The notes: generated by a model from the letters alone, not told the origin. Numbered from the stretch's first letter, positions 21,190-32,680 are shown. The stretch: 64,000 nt of DNA from Ophiura sarsii (GCA_035610835.1 CM069446.1:73393062-73457061); one strand, 5' to 3'. Made by a program: numbers and translations.

Positions 21190-22500
21190 TTGGCTTTTAT
21201 TTTCTCTATCAAGGGTAATGGTCTTGTACATTTATACTCTCAAAGATTGTACATTATGAATTGTGATAGTTTTACACAATGGAACAAGGTAATTTATGAG
21301 ATATAATAGACGTTATTTTTAATTGGCACACTTACGTCAAAAGAGGGCTGTGCTATCCAACTGAGCATGATCAGAGCAATTAGTGCCCCGAAAACGAGAC
21401 TAGCGATGTAGCCGAGAGGAGAGTGATGTAGAATTTTCAGTGTGGTGAACTTTGCACTAATCATAAAAATTCTTCATACTTCTGAGCTGTTCAATATTTG
21501 ACCTTATACATTCGTGAAATAAACTTGAACGTATAAACTATCTATTCCACTAGTTTGAAATGAAATGTTTGCTGGTAACCGACACTATGTAGAAGTTCAC
21601 AGTTCATTATATTGCAATAAAAGTAAGAGATTGTATGTTTATCGGCGTGACATCGAGTATGTCTCCAGCTGTCAAATTTAGAAATGGAAAGGGCAATGCA
21701 ATTTCAGGCAATTTGAAAGGGGCACCAAGGCAATTATGTACTTTTCAATGGAGTAAAAACAGCCAGAAGTTGAGGGCATCGAGGCAACTAGGTGGGGCAC
21801 CGATGGCAATTGCCTTCGGTGCCTTCGGTTAATTTGAGGGCTGTATGTCTCCCTCTTGGACATGAAATTGCCAATTACGAATAACGTCTATTGCCAAATG
21901 TTTAATTTGTATATAAATATTTTTAGTTATTTGCCACTGTTTTCATTAAATTGTGCTTTGGTTTATTTGATAGATTTTTAGTTTGTTGATGTTCACTCTT
22001 TTCGGAGTGGGGTACAGGTTCTACATTCAGGCCTGGAAATGGTAACTTTTGCGTCGGGTGGGTGAAGATACAATTAAGGTACCCGCCCAATTGGTGGGTA
22101 AAGTTTTTTAAACTCACAGTGCAAGGGAGTTACGCTGGCTGGTGGACATTTTGTCAGGAGATATTTTTGTGAGTTGAAAAAAATCTGAAGTTCCAGCCCT
22201 GTCTACATTGGTTTTAAACTTTATACAAAAATCTTTCTTTTCCCATATCGCACTCATCAATACAATTGTTATACCAGAAAGTTGTCTTACCAGCAGAGTA
22301 CTTAATGTACAAATAAAATTGTATCATGTATTATGGAAGAAATATGATTGTAAGAAACATTTTATGTTCAGTTTCTGTTGATTTCTCAAAGGTTGACTGG
22401 CTTCTATCTAAAAATACATTTGAAAAAGATGCCTGATTTTGATGCTGTTAATGTAGTCTTGCACCTTTTGTTAAATGTTATGTTCGGTTATATTGAAGTA
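21190..22500. other. No gene recognised
   Basis: Several stretches resemble degraded repeats. A pair GGCAATGCAATTTCAGGCAA/GGGGCACC near 21690-21830 repeats with small changes. Nothing coding or structural is supported. Confidence 0.45.
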
Positions 22501-22504
22501 CATA

Positions 22505-23532
22505 CAGGGTGTCTCAAAAAAAACCCGTGCACGTGTTTACCCAACTTATTGACCATGAACTTCTAGAATTTGGTGTAACAATTGTATACATATTGATAGA
22601 CCAAACACTTAGCTTTCATATGCCGTTTATTTCATCTAATTTGGTTTTGTCAATCCTGAGATATGATCATTTAACTAAAGCTACCTAAAATCGAAGTTGT
22701 GCCACTTTTACGGAAAGAATGCTTAAGATAAGCATTAGAACCCTCGTCCTCTTAAGGGAGGGTGATCGCCGATTGCGCTAGAACGCACAAAAAACAGTGA
22801 CCTAGGGCGTCTAGGTGATCGCTTTTACATTCCCTGCGCTCATTTTGACGAAAACAAATTGAGGCTGCCACCTTACCCTGGGGTAGGGTAAGCCGTTAAA
22901 GTCCGATAGTGGGGGTGGTTGCCACCTTACTTTTTTTTTAAATCGCCATTTTAAAAATATTTGTATTGTGTGTTCCTGAAATATTTTAGCATGGGCCTAT
23001 GTTAGAAACACCATTTCCATCATTTATAAGCAAAAAACCGGGTGAAATTCCGATATTTAGAACTTTTTTGGCGAAGGTTTCTATGATATTTCACTGTCCA
23101 GCGAATTCGGCGGGATTTTGAGGTCGGCCATGTTTAGTGACGTCATTGTGACGTCATGCGTGGAATGTTTGTACTTGTTTTAGTATGTATGGATAGAAGG
23201 AACCTTTAGCTATAACATGGTACCCAAATAAGCATACTCTGCATTTCGGATTGGATTTTTTTAGAGGGTGGTAACCCCGGTGGTAACAACCCCCTCTCCG
23301 GAGTAACCCTTTCTATTCATTGCACACTGTAAAGTGGCACAACGTCGACTTTAGGTAGCTTTAGTTAATTGGTCATATCTCAAGATTGCCAAAACCAAAT
23401 CTGATGAAATAAACGGAATATGAAAGCTAACCGTTATGGCTATCAATATATATACAGTTGTTACACCAAATTCTATAAGTTCATGGTCAATAAGCTGGGT
23501 AAACACGTGCACGGTTTTTTTGAGACACCCTG
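22505..23532. mobile_element. Mariner-like 1.03-kb nonautonomous element, copy 1
   Basis: Flanked by TA; inverted ends CAGGGTGTCTCAAAAAAAAC with arms of about 190 bp (ACCCAACTTATTGACCATGA, GATATGATCATTTAACTAAA). The interior has TGACGTCATTGTGACGTCAT and a CACCTTACCCTGGGGTAGGG block. No transposase frame. A near-identical copy is at 48425-49453. Confidence 0.92.
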
Positions 23533-23534
23533 TA

Positions 23535-23937
23535 ATGTCTATGTAAATGAACTCACAATAGCATAAATGGAAATAGCACTAGACTTTTTAACAAGTCTAA
23601 TTTGGAATAAAGTGAACATCCCTTAGTGAGATTTGGATAGACTTTTTAGCAGTTGCAAATTCGAAAGTCCCAACAGTTCAATTTTTTTATCTCAAAAATG
23701 CACCTAGAGAAGTCTTTAGATGATTTTGATGCAATTTCGGTATTTGTTACCAAAAACTGATTTTGTTACGTTGTCCAAAATGAATTGAGACAACAAATTT
23801 CAAAATAGTGAAATTTGATACCAAAAAATGGATTCTCTGACTCATTTCCTCTCCAAAAATGTATACTTTTATACACATTAATAGTTTAAAAGTTACGGCG
23901 CTTCATAAATTTCATATTTTGTGGATTAGCACCCCCC
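23535..23937. repeat. Right part of a TTAA-type element
   Basis: The 3' 170 bp (TTTTGGTATCAAATTT region to GCACCCCCC before TTAA) has the style of the GGGGG TTAA families (GTATACTTTTATACACATTA, AGTTACGGCG). No matching left end was found, so it is a truncated copy. The rest shows no feature. Confidence 0.5.
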
Positions 23938-23941
23938 TTAA

Positions 23942-24321
23942 AGGGGTATTGAGAGATAGGTATGGGAGTGCGCCCTCAATTAGCCTGGAAATCAGTTTTT
24001 TGCATCAAAGTAATACTTAGGCATATACTAACTACCATCTGAAACAGTTTACCAACATTCGCCATTTATCATATAAAATTTCATGATTTTCTTAAGTTTC
24101 GATATGATCATATCGAAACTCAGGTGCTGAATTCGGAAGTTAAGCATCGTTTTACTCACGGACTTTCGCGGCAAATCTCAACCCGGAAGTGCCGTTATTT
24201 TTGCTTATTTTGGCATGAAGGCGATGTCGGAATTGTAGGACATTTTGGATTTGGGCTATGTTGATGATTATCTTTACGTTATTTGCTCATTTAGTATATC
24301 GATACATCTCTCAATGCCCCT
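23942..24321. mobile_element. TTAA-flanked MITE, second copy of the 6935 element
   Basis: TTAA both sides; ends AGGGGTATTGAGAGATA and its complement. Shares the TTTCGATATGATCATATCGA palindrome with 6935-7311. Its left TTAA is also the right TTAA of the truncated element before it. Confidence 0.9.
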
Positions 24322-24325
24322 TTAA

Positions 24326-24660
24326 ATAGGTGGTTTCCCATTTTGAATATTTAATTGAACAGGTGGTCTAGCATTGCGATGTTAATCATGGTTATATATG
24401 AGCACAATGCTATCTATATTTTCATTTCCTGTATGCAGGGTAGTCATAGTCACAGGCTGAAAAAGTAGGCAATACGGAAAGCTCCTTGCAGGGAAATTTG
24501 AGCATTTGGAGGGACATTTTGGCATTTGGAGGGAAATGTTACTCTTTCATTAAGAAATGCATTCCATTTTGGAGGGAAATTTGGAATCGCTTGCCGGGAA
24601 AAAAACATTTTTTCAGGCCATGGTCATAGTGCTCAAGGTAAACCAAGTGAATAATATACC
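24326..24660. other. No gene recognised
   Basis: Contains three GGAGGGA-AATTT-like blocks (24507-24580). No exon or complete element. Confidence 0.4.
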
Positions 24661-24663
24661 ACC

Positions 24664-25014
24664 CGGGGGTTGGGGGGGGGGGGGGCACTCAACTTAGTTT
24701 TGGGTAGGGGTGTGCCCTCCAGGGGTCTCAAAAATGGGGGCTATGAAGTTGAGCGGAGTGTATTTTTGACAAAAAATAGGGTCTTATAAGAACTGATTTT
24801 CTCCAAAAAGTATGGTCTTAAATACTGATTTCCCCCAAAAAAAATTGTTCTGGAGATTTTTGAATTTTCAAGAAAATGGGGTTTTAGGAGCTGATGCAGG
24901 TTCTAAAGGGGTGGTCTTAACAGCGAGCAGAAGAGGGTGGAAATGGGGATCTTCAGGGCGGCACATACCTATATCCCTTTCCAATGTTAGTGCCCCCACC
25001 CCTCATATATTTCA
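24664..25014. mobile_element. CCGGGGG...GCACTCAAC TIR-like element
   Basis: Starts CCGGGGGTTGG and a G run, then GGCACTCAAC; ends CCTTTCCAATGTTAGTGCCC and CC. It carries repeated motifs of the form GGTCTTANNANCTGATTT. The same family, with a nested insertion, is at 30475-31669. The target duplication is not clear here. Confidence 0.65.
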
Positions 25015-25308
25015 GCTACCCATATTGGAATCACCCAGATTCCATGACTTTATTTTGTATCAATGAATATCTAAAGTGTGTACATAAAATACTGGAATCA
25101 TTACTGTTGATTAGTAAAAATATTAACAGCTTTTTATTATGTCTCCAGATTATAAACAGACGGTACAGAAATAACTGACCACAAACATCACTTTAGAAAT
25201 ATCTGCTTTTATCAAGCTTTTATTTTATCCTTTTCCCCCTGATTTTGAAATCTAATGTAGTTATTGTCTGCATCTTTTCCCCCTAGAAGTAGTGGAGGCC
25301 GTTGTATA

Positions 25309-25557
25309 CAGGGTGAGTCAAAAAGAGGTTGATAGAGAATGAATATTTGTTTAAGATAGACTAAACAAATTTGACAAACCAATTTTTAGATTTTGTATCC
25401 AACATTCATGTGCCCTTTCAGGGTTTACACTGGTTTCATTGATCAGCATCTCTGAATCAGGCAGCCAACAATACATATGTTTGGTTTTAAATATGCAAGG
25501 TTCAAATTTCTGTGGCGCTTTTGCCAAAAATGTGCCCAATCTTTCTGATTCGCCCTG
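25309..25557. mobile_element. TA-flanked mariner-like MITE (CAGGGTGAGTCAAAAAG)
   Basis: TA both sides; ends CAGGGTGAGTCAAAAAGAGG and CTTTCTGATTCGCCCTG. 249 bp. Termini match the larger element at 60304-60765. Confidence 0.8.
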
Positions 25558-25941
25558 TAGGGAGGAGGAGGCAGAACTTATTGAATGACCCTTGTAGTCA
25601 AAAATGTTGGTTGAATTAGCAAGTTTAAAGTTAGCCTGTTGAGAATGTATTTACCTGAAATTACTTGCATGGTTTTGTTAAGTTTGTTTTCTAAAATAGC
25701 GTATAAAATAAATAAGCTTGGAAAATAAGGTTTTTTTCTCTTTATAGCAGGTTCACATTGTCTATTTTCTTTTTAAGGCAAGTTTGTCTGTGTTTTACCC
25801 TATTGAATAAAAATATATTGTAATGTTACGTACAGTTTTAGAAACAATTTAATAAACATGATTTATCCTACAAGAACTATATTTTTATCACCATCAATGT
25901 TGCCAATAATTTGATGAGAATCCCGAACCGTTCTCTTTTAA

Positions 25942-26611
25942 GGGGGGTGTGGACTCTCAGGTACAGCCTCCGTAAAACTGCCGTAACTTCTTCAATATTC
26001 ATTTAATCTTTATAAACGTATACAGATTTTTGCAGAAAAGGGTTCAATGAATCCAACCATGATAATGAAATTGACCATTTTGGAAAAAAATATAAAAAAC
26101 ACGTTTTTTGACCCATTTTAGGTTTGGAAAAGATAACTCAAAATATATTTTGTTAAATTTTGTCATACTAGTTTTATGATAATCCTGATAACATTCCCCA
26201 GGAGCATTTTTGTTTTTGTTTTGAGTAATCGATTATTTTTTTGAGTTTTAGACCAAAAAGTGCCAAAAAATGTGAAGTTTTTTGGCACTTTTTTGGCACT
26301 TTTTAGTCTGTATAACTCAAAAAATAATCGATTATTTAATAAACAAAAAAAAAACCTCCTGGGGAATGTTATCAGGATTATCATAATACTAGTATGACAA
26401 AATGTAACAACATATATTTTGAGTTATCTTTTCCAAACCTAAAATGGGTCAAAAAACGTGTTTTTTATAATTGTTTCCAAAATGGTCAATTTCATTATCA
26501 TGGATTCAATGAACCCTTTTCTACAAAAAACTGTATACATTTATAAAGATTAAATGAATATTGAAGAGTTACGGCAGTTTTACGGAGACTACCTGAGAGT
26601 CTACAGCCCCC
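25942..26611. mobile_element. TTAA-flanked long-TIR MITE (first of a chain)
   Basis: TTAA at 25938-25941 and 26612-26615. Ends GGGGGGTGTGGACTCTCAGG and its complement; the arms exceed 250 bp and meet at a palindromic CAAAAAGTGCCAAAAAATG block. 670 bp. Inner arms match 18749-19459. Confidence 0.92.
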
Positions 26612-26615
26612 TTAA

Positions 26616-26809
26616 CCCCTTGAGAACTACCTGCCGATTGGTCAGAGAAATTGAGACATCATCTGTTGCACCAATCAGATACATTGTATCAATGATGATG
26701 ATTAAAGTGAAATAATTTAGATGCTGCATTTCAATTGGCTATTCAAATGAGTAAACTTGTGAATTATCCAATCACAAACACGGTTAGATAGGCAGGTAGT
26801 GCTCAGGGG
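26616..26809. mobile_element. TTAA-flanked MITE, CCCCTTGAGAACTACC family (second in chain)
   Basis: Begins directly after the TTAA that ends the previous element; ends GGTAGTGCTCAGGGG before TTAA at 26810-26813. 194 bp, same terminal family as 12481. Confidence 0.92.
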
Positions 26810-26813
26810 TTAA

Positions 26814-27236
26814 GGGGGAACTCAAGGAAGTTTTCTTTTGAATTTTGTGAGTGCTGTTATTATTGAACTATGACTCAAATGTATAGGCCTATAAAAGTAT
26901 ACATTTTCGGAAAAAGTGCCAAAAAAAGAAAGGTTCCATTTTTTTCTCACTTTTTGCTCAAATTTTCAAAAAATATTACATCATAATCAAGCGATTTGGG
27001 CATTTTTTACTCAAAATTTTTTTTGTTAGCTTTGTTAAAAAAAAAAATTGGGTCAAAAAAGTGAATTTGTGATTTTCTCAAAAATCGACATTTTTTGGTC
27101 AAAATTGACACCAAATTTGGATTCTCTGATCAATTTCCTTTTAAAAAATGTACTTTTATATGCATTTGATTAATAGTTCAACAATTACAGCACTCACAAA
27201 ATTAAAAAAATATCAAAACAAAACTTGAGTGCCCCC
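26814..27236. mobile_element. TTAA-flanked MITE, GGGGGAACTCAAGG family (third in chain)
   Basis: Begins directly after TTAA 26810-26813 and ends CTTGAGTGCCCCC before TTAA 27237-27240. Arms include GTGCTGTTATTATTGAACTA. 423 bp; relative of 11079-11567. Confidence 0.92.
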
Positions 27237-27262
27237 TTAAATTGGTTTCCATACCTGGTTAA

Positions 27263-27502
27263 CCCCCTGAGCACTAACCTGCCTATATATCACCATCTAA
27301 GTACAATTTTGATTGGTTACAAAGAGTGTTATACCATACATTTAGCCAATCAGAGATACAGTAATAATGGTGGTATGGTTGATAGAGAGATATAAAAGCA
27401 CCTTTTTGATTGGTAACTCACAGGGGTATATCACATTATAATCCTGTAATGATCCAATCAAAGACATTGTAAGAAAGCAGGTAGTGCTCAGGGGGGAGGG
27501 GG
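27263..27502. mobile_element. CCCCCTGAGCACTAACC MITE (fourth nearby)
   Basis: TTAA at 27259-27262; right end GGTAGTGCTCAGGGGGGAGG, with the right TTAA mutated to GTAA. The interior matches 19800-19990. Confidence 0.82.
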
Positions 27503-27626
27503 TAAACGACAAGAAGCCATGGATAAAGTACTGCAATATTGGAAAGAAGTCATCTTGTTTTTTAACCAAGGTAAATTTTGGAATTAAAAAAACCCCATGT
27601 ATCATATAAATCATATATCATTCTTA

Positions 27627-27963
27627 AAGTTGGATGTTCCGATCACTTACGCTTTTTTTGCACATCAAAATATTTGTAATCAGAAGAAGCCCTAAATTTG
27701 TCTCATTATTTCTGTAAAATATTTGGCGCAAGATTTGTTCCATTTAGGAATTATAGGCCAAAATGTAGTGAATTACTGCCAAAGGTGGTTAACCAACCGG
27801 CCAGTTTGTGTACTACTCAATGGGCAAATATCATGTCACCTTGTGCTTTTAAATAAGAAGCATTGCAGTTATGCAACTCAAACTTTGGAATATGACTATT
27901 TTAAGGAATGACCCTTCATGTAGAATAGAAAACATCAAATTGATCGGTAATCGAAGACCTACC
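27627..27963. mobile_element. Copy of the AGGTGGATGTTC MITE family
   Basis: Matches 20836-21183 (TACTACTCAATGGGCAAATA, GCAACTCAAACTTTGGAATA) and ends GAAGACCTACCTTTAA. The left terminus is AAGTTGGATGTTCCGATCAC. Confidence 0.75.
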
Positions 27964-28498
27964 TTTAATTTGATACTGATATATGATGCATGTTGTAGAT
28001 GGCTTGTGAACAAACAAGTAAAAGCCCCATGCATCTTCTAAATGGTGGACTAATTGACTGTGAATCTTACTAGATATTATTTACAAAATACAGAATCTAT
28101 GGTGTTAAATTGATAAAAAAGGGGCATCGTCAAAATTACATTTTTACATTTCTTATCGTTTATCTTTGTTATATCAACTGATTTATACAAACAATATTTG
28201 AAATACATTAAACCATATTTTTGAAAAGGAATCGGAGTCTACTGAACATGGATATCAAGAGTAATAGGCATTTAAACATTTGGTATTGCAGCGCCCTCTA
28301 TTGCTCAGATGTGGCAAATTGGCTGGATTAAGCCACTGGTGGAATGAGTAGATGCCTCTTTTTTGTTTATCAATGTCAGTCATGGCAACAATTTCCCATG
28401 TTTACATAATATTCAATCGTGTAGGAATTTAATTATCAATTTACATACCAAGTCTGATAAGGTATAAAGGGAAATATTGCATGAAAAAGCAAAACTCT
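27964..28498. other. No gene recognised
   Basis: AT-rich sequence with no supported exon, RNA or full element. Confidence 0.45.
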
Positions 28499-28499
28499 T

Positions 28500-28993
28500 T
28501 GGGCCGTATTCTCGAACTAAACGCGGTTTTAGCTTAAAACCGTATTTAAGTAAACGCATGTCTAACTTAAACGTGAGTTTATCCTTTAAACGACGTGTTT
28601 AACAAAACACGGTTTTAAATCTCGTTCCTAGAGTGGTCCTGCGTTGATTGTATACAGGTATATAATTCATTGTGGCCCTAATGGAGTACAATAAATATCG
28701 ACCGAATGCCTTAAATACACGGTACTTTTAAAGACTACGCGATCCGCACGTCAGCTTGCACCGGGCACGGATGAGTGATCATTCAAGGCATACAGTTGGT
28801 GCGCGATTTTAGTTAAACACGCATTAAACTACCCCATACCCATGTTTAAAGTTAGACACATTTCGGCGAGTTAGACGCGTGTTTAAGTAAAACAAATGTA
28901 CGAGAATTGCGTTTAGTTAAACGCTGTGTCTAAAGTCAAAGTTAGACGCGTGTTTAGCTTAAAATCGTGTTTAACTACGTACGAGAATACGGC
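28500..28993. mobile_element. GGGCCGTATTCTCG TIR element
   Basis: Ends TGGGCCGTATTCTCGAACTA and CGTACGAGAATACGGCCCA. The interior is packed with inverted TAAACGCG/CGCGTTTA and GTTTAAC motifs (for example CACGGTTTTAAATCTCG, GACGCGTGTTTAAGTAAA). 494 bp, no coding. Confidence 0.87.
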
Positions 28994-29516
28994 CCATAAG
29001 ATTTAAATCCACAACCCAAATTACATTTTGGAGCTCCTATGAACTTTGAAACAATTTAATATTGCCTTATCATTGCCATTGTAACCAATGTTTACATACA
29101 TAAATGTTATTGTGTAGGATACTGTTTATTAATCTATAAATGGAATGCAAAGTCTAATTGACAATTATCAGTCCGTTTTTGGACAGTGGGTGACTTTGTC
29201 CAAAATTATGTTGCTTCAAGTATCTGGTTTATTATGTACTTAGGGTATATCCAGGGATGCTATTAATTTTTGGATAGGAAACTCCTATACTGCGCATACG
29301 GAAATAACAGGTCATGTTACATATAGCGCCATCAACAGACATTCATTTGTTGACATGAATTAACATTTCCCCCCCAATTATTATGTCCATAACCATTAAC
29401 CAATAAGCCCATACAAATACAGCCCATAAATACAGCAAGTGAATTACTGATACGATGCAAAATATACACATTTACAAATAATTATCAAAGTATCCATTAT
29501 GATAGAACTTATCATT
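28994..29516. other. No gene recognised
   Basis: AT-rich, no supported feature. Confidence 0.4.
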
Positions 29517-29520
29517 ATAG

Positions 29521-29873
29521 GCCAAAAAAAAAAGTTGTTTGATTGTCCTCGTCCGCCTGATCCTACCCAAAAACCTTTTTTTTTAAAATTTAAATTATTG
29601 TTGTTGAATTTTTTTTTTTTTTTACAAATATTAGTCGAAAATCAAAATTTTCAGTTTGTTCATTTTTTTTTAAGTATTGAGAAAATAAAAATACTCATCA
29701 AAATGTTCAAGATTTTGTTTCCCGTTTTGGTTACCACAACAAGTACATCTCATTTTACTTTTGGTACCTGAAAAAAGGGCAAGTGAGAAAAAAAAAAAAA
29801 AAAATCCCGACCGACCTACCCAACTTTTAAAAGTGATCTATGGACAATCAAACAATTTATTTTTTTTGGCCTT
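29521..29873. mobile_element. GGCC(A)n hairpin MITE
   Basis: Left GGCCAAAAAAAAAAGTTGTT then TGATTGTCC; right GGACAATCAAACAATT then TATTTTTTTTGGCC. Flanked by TTATA/TTATT. 353 bp; the inner arm sequence is specific to this copy. Confidence 0.85.
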
Positions 29874-30092
29874 ATTGCAATATTTGCTAATTAATGAGCT
29901 ATAATAAATAAGGCAAAGTAGCAAAAATAGCTTGTTACTCATGTGGACTTTTCAAAAAGTTGGTGAGGGAGGCCCTCCTTATTTGTTATTTTTCATTTTT
30001 TTGTTATTTTTTCCAAGATTGGCGCCATGTCTAAGATGGCCGCCATAACATATCGGCTGACGGTGTGCAGACGCAGAATTTGGTACTGATGA

Positions 30093-30474
30093 GCCAAGAT
30101 ACAAGCGTGGAGGAGACCCACATATCATGGTCATTGCCAGGAATAACGATTAGTCTGTGTCAATGACGGTGTGCATCAAGCTCAGAATTTAGTACTGATC
30201 CAAGATACAAGCGTGGAGGAGACCACATATCATCGTCATTGCCTGAGATTACAATTAGTCCGTGTCGCCATCGGCTGACGGTGGTGTGCAGGTTCATAAT
30301 TTGGTACTGATCCGAGATACAAGCGTGGAGGAGACCACATATCATCGTCATTGCCTGAGATTACAATTAGTCTGTGTCTCCATCGGATGACGGTGGTGTG
30401 CAGGCTCATAATTTGGTACTGATCCAAGATACAAGCGTGGAGGAGACCCACATATCATTGACAGAGATTACGAT
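30093..30474 (-). repeat. Four tandem copies of the RING gene A 3'-exon segment
   Basis: CAAGATACAAGCGTGGAGGA recurs at about 30094, 30201, 30313 and 30425 (steps of 107-112 bp). Read on the minus strand the units encode DDDMWSPPRLYLGSVPN with YEPAHH and MATRTN, the same peptide as in exon 2 of RING gene A at 31680-31770. The array lies on the far side of the transposon at 30475-31669, which separated it from that exon. Step lengths that are not multiples of 3 mean not all units share a frame. Confidence 0.85.
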
Positions 30475-31669
30475 CCGGGGGGGGGAGGGGAGGAGGGGCA
30501 CTCAACTTTTTTTAGGTAGGGGTGTGCCGCCCAGGATCTCAAAAAGGGGGGCTACAGAACTGAACTGAGTGGATTTTATGACGAAAAATAGGGTCTTGAT
30601 TTTTTTCAAAAAAGTAGGTCTTGAGAACTGGCCTACAGTTCAATTTTGATGAGCAAGACTGCAAATTTTCCAAATTTTTTATTGGTTTTAGAACGCAAAA
30701 TTTTCGAAGAACTGGGGCTTTGGAACGCAAAATTTCGCGATTTTTGAATTTTCAATAAAATTGGGGTCTTAAGGTTGTTCCTATGGCTAATTTTTTTTAT
30801 TTGATATTTTAATAGAGCTTGCTGAGCTCCACAATAATCTGAAATTTGAGATTGATCGGAGGTACTGTTTTCTAGATATGACAATTTTATTGTCAAAAAT
30901 CCATTTTGAATTCTTTTGTTTTGTATTGTTTTTCGGCCAACAGAGGGCAGCCTATTTTCTTTTGTTTTATATTGGGTTTTTTTGACTCCCTAGGTAAAAT
31001 TTCTATAAAAATTTAGTTTTTTGTTTTTGCTCTAATTTGTTATTGAAAACTCCATTAGATTCCCGCAGCACAGGAATTAAGGAGAGTTGTATAGCCAACA
31101 TATACACCGAGTGGCATTTCATTTAGAAAAGTGCATGAACTTGAAAAAATTAATTAAGTGCATTAATTAGCCTAATTTGTTTAATTTTTTTAGTTTTAGA
31201 TAATTAAGTATAATTAACTATGCAGATGTCTTACAGCCTCCCGCAGCACAGGAAACTTTCTAAAAACTATAATTAACAAGCTCCCAAAATGTCAGCTTTG
31301 TAGCATTTATACTTCTCTGGAAAAATTAATTAAACATTTTTGCATAGATTATTTTTTTTCCTAGGCCAGCTAGGGGGTCAAAAAAACAATAAGAAACAAA
31401 AGAAATGAAAGCTTTAATTTCCTTCATTTTTGACAATAAAATTGTCATATCTAGAAAACTGTACCTCCGATCAATCTCAAATTTCAAGATTATTGTGGAG
31501 CTCAGCAAGCTCTATTAAAATATCAAATACAAAATTAGCCATAGGAACAACCTTAAGAACTGATGCAGGCTCAAAAGGGGGGTCATAAGAGCTAGCAGCA
31601 GAAGGTGAAAAGGGGGTCTTCAGCGCTGCACAAACCTATACCCTTTTCCAATGTCAGTGCCCCCCACGG
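30475..31669. mobile_element. CCGGGGG...GCACTCAAC element inserted into RING A exon 2, with nested element
   Basis: Flanked by the 9-bp direct repeat GATTACGAT (30466-30474 and 31670-31678). Ends CCGGGGGGGG and GTGCCCCCCACGG. Its outer part (about 415 bp) matches 24664-25014; the middle is the 780-bp TTAA element. The family is unknown to me. Confidence 0.82.
30773..31552. mobile_element. 780-bp TTAA-flanked element with 128-bp TIRs
   Basis: TTAA at 30769-30772 and 31553-31556. Inverted ends start GGTTGTTCCTATGGCTAATT and run about 128 bp to TTTTATTGTCAAAAAT with few mismatches. The interior is AT-rich (CCCGCAGCACAGGAA occurs twice) with no transposase. PiggyBac-like by target site only. Confidence 0.93.
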
Positions 31670-31940
31670 GATTACGATTAGTCCGTGTCGCCATCGGATG
31701 ATGTTGTGCATGCTCAGAATCTGGAACAGAGCCAAGATACAAGCGTGGAGGAGACCACATATCCTCTTCGTTGACAGTGAAGAATTCATCAGTGCCATCT
31801 GGTGTTGTGGTTGATTCACTGTCACCTGGTCGGCGGATGGTTTGCACACTAATTGGTTGCCTCTGTTCATTTAGTAGAGATAGTAGCATTGGTGTCCGCT
31901 CTAACATCAACTTATTGAACGCCAGCATCTCTTGAACAGT
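31620..31940 (-). CDS. RING gene A, exon 2 (C-terminal)
   Basis: Acceptor CTAACAG|ACTGTTC (minus strand), phase 0, 106 codons: TVQEMLAFNKLMLERTPML, SLLNEQRQPISVQTI, a Ser/Thr-rich stretch, then DEFFTVNEEDMWSPPRLYLG. The last codons (about GGTDIGKGYRFVQR and the TGA at 31620-31622) lie inside the transposon at 30475-31669, so the present C-terminus and stop come from the insertion. Confidence 0.75.
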   Translation of the reverse strand, partial: TVQEMLAFNKLMLERTPMLLSLLNEQRQPISVQTIRRPGDSESTTTPDGTDEFFTVNEEDMWSPPRLYLGSVPDSEHAQHHPMATRTNRNPVGGTDIGKGYRFVQR

Positions 31941-32680
31941 CTGTTAGGGTGAAAAAGGGAGAAAAAAAATGAAAATATATAGTTAGTTTCAAATTTAAAT
32001 TCCATGAGGAAGGGGGGGGGGGGGTAGTTTAAAGGTATGCCTGTTATGTTCAATATCCAAAATAGCCCGGTAGTTGAGCTGGTCTTCCTGGTCAGAGCCG
32101 TCAGGGGGTAGGGGAACTCTAACCCTCTTACCCCCCCCCCCCCCCCCCCCCCCCACAGAGATTCGCTACTGGAATTGATCCGGGGAACCTCCAGACATCG
32201 GCCTGTCATCCCACCCACTAAAGCCATGACCCTACTGGTTCGCGCAGTATACCCCACTCACTATAAGCTAATTGGTTGATTACATCATCGAAAACTTGAT
32301 TAGGTGCAAATTTGTTTTCATCTGGTCTTGTTGGAAAAACAAAACAGGGCGAGATTGTGATCAAATAGGCCTATATTTTCTTGTAGGGATAGGGTAAAAG
32401 TGTTTGTGCTTTAACTTTCCATGCGGCAGGCGTTTGCAGACGACATTCCAAAATTTCACATTTTTTTCTTCAAAAATGTCAACATTATTGAATTTTATTA
32501 CCATATTTGAATCACCATGAGAAATGCATTGAAATAAGTACAAACATGCCTAGTATTGGTTCAGTAATCCTTGAAATAGGCCTTGAAAGATGGGTAAGGT
32601 TTCTGAAAAATCTGTTTTGTATAATATATATTTATGGTAAAACCAATAGCCCCATGAAAAGTGTTAGTATATATATTTAC
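31941..32680 (-). other. Intron of RING gene A, with SINE-like and MITE sequence
   Basis: GTAAAT donor at 32680-32675 and TAACAG acceptor at 31946-31941. It contains a 24-bp C tract (32131-32154), a minus-strand tRNA-like SINE piece (about 32155-32270, GCCATGACCCTACTGGTTCG), and a CACTTTCCACGCGG-family MITE (about 32404-32667) whose end is some 13 bp from the splice donor. Confidence 0.72.

Noticed and set aside
22505..23532. Autonomous mariner element
   Set aside because: No DDE transposase frame in either 1.03-kb copy; nonautonomous.
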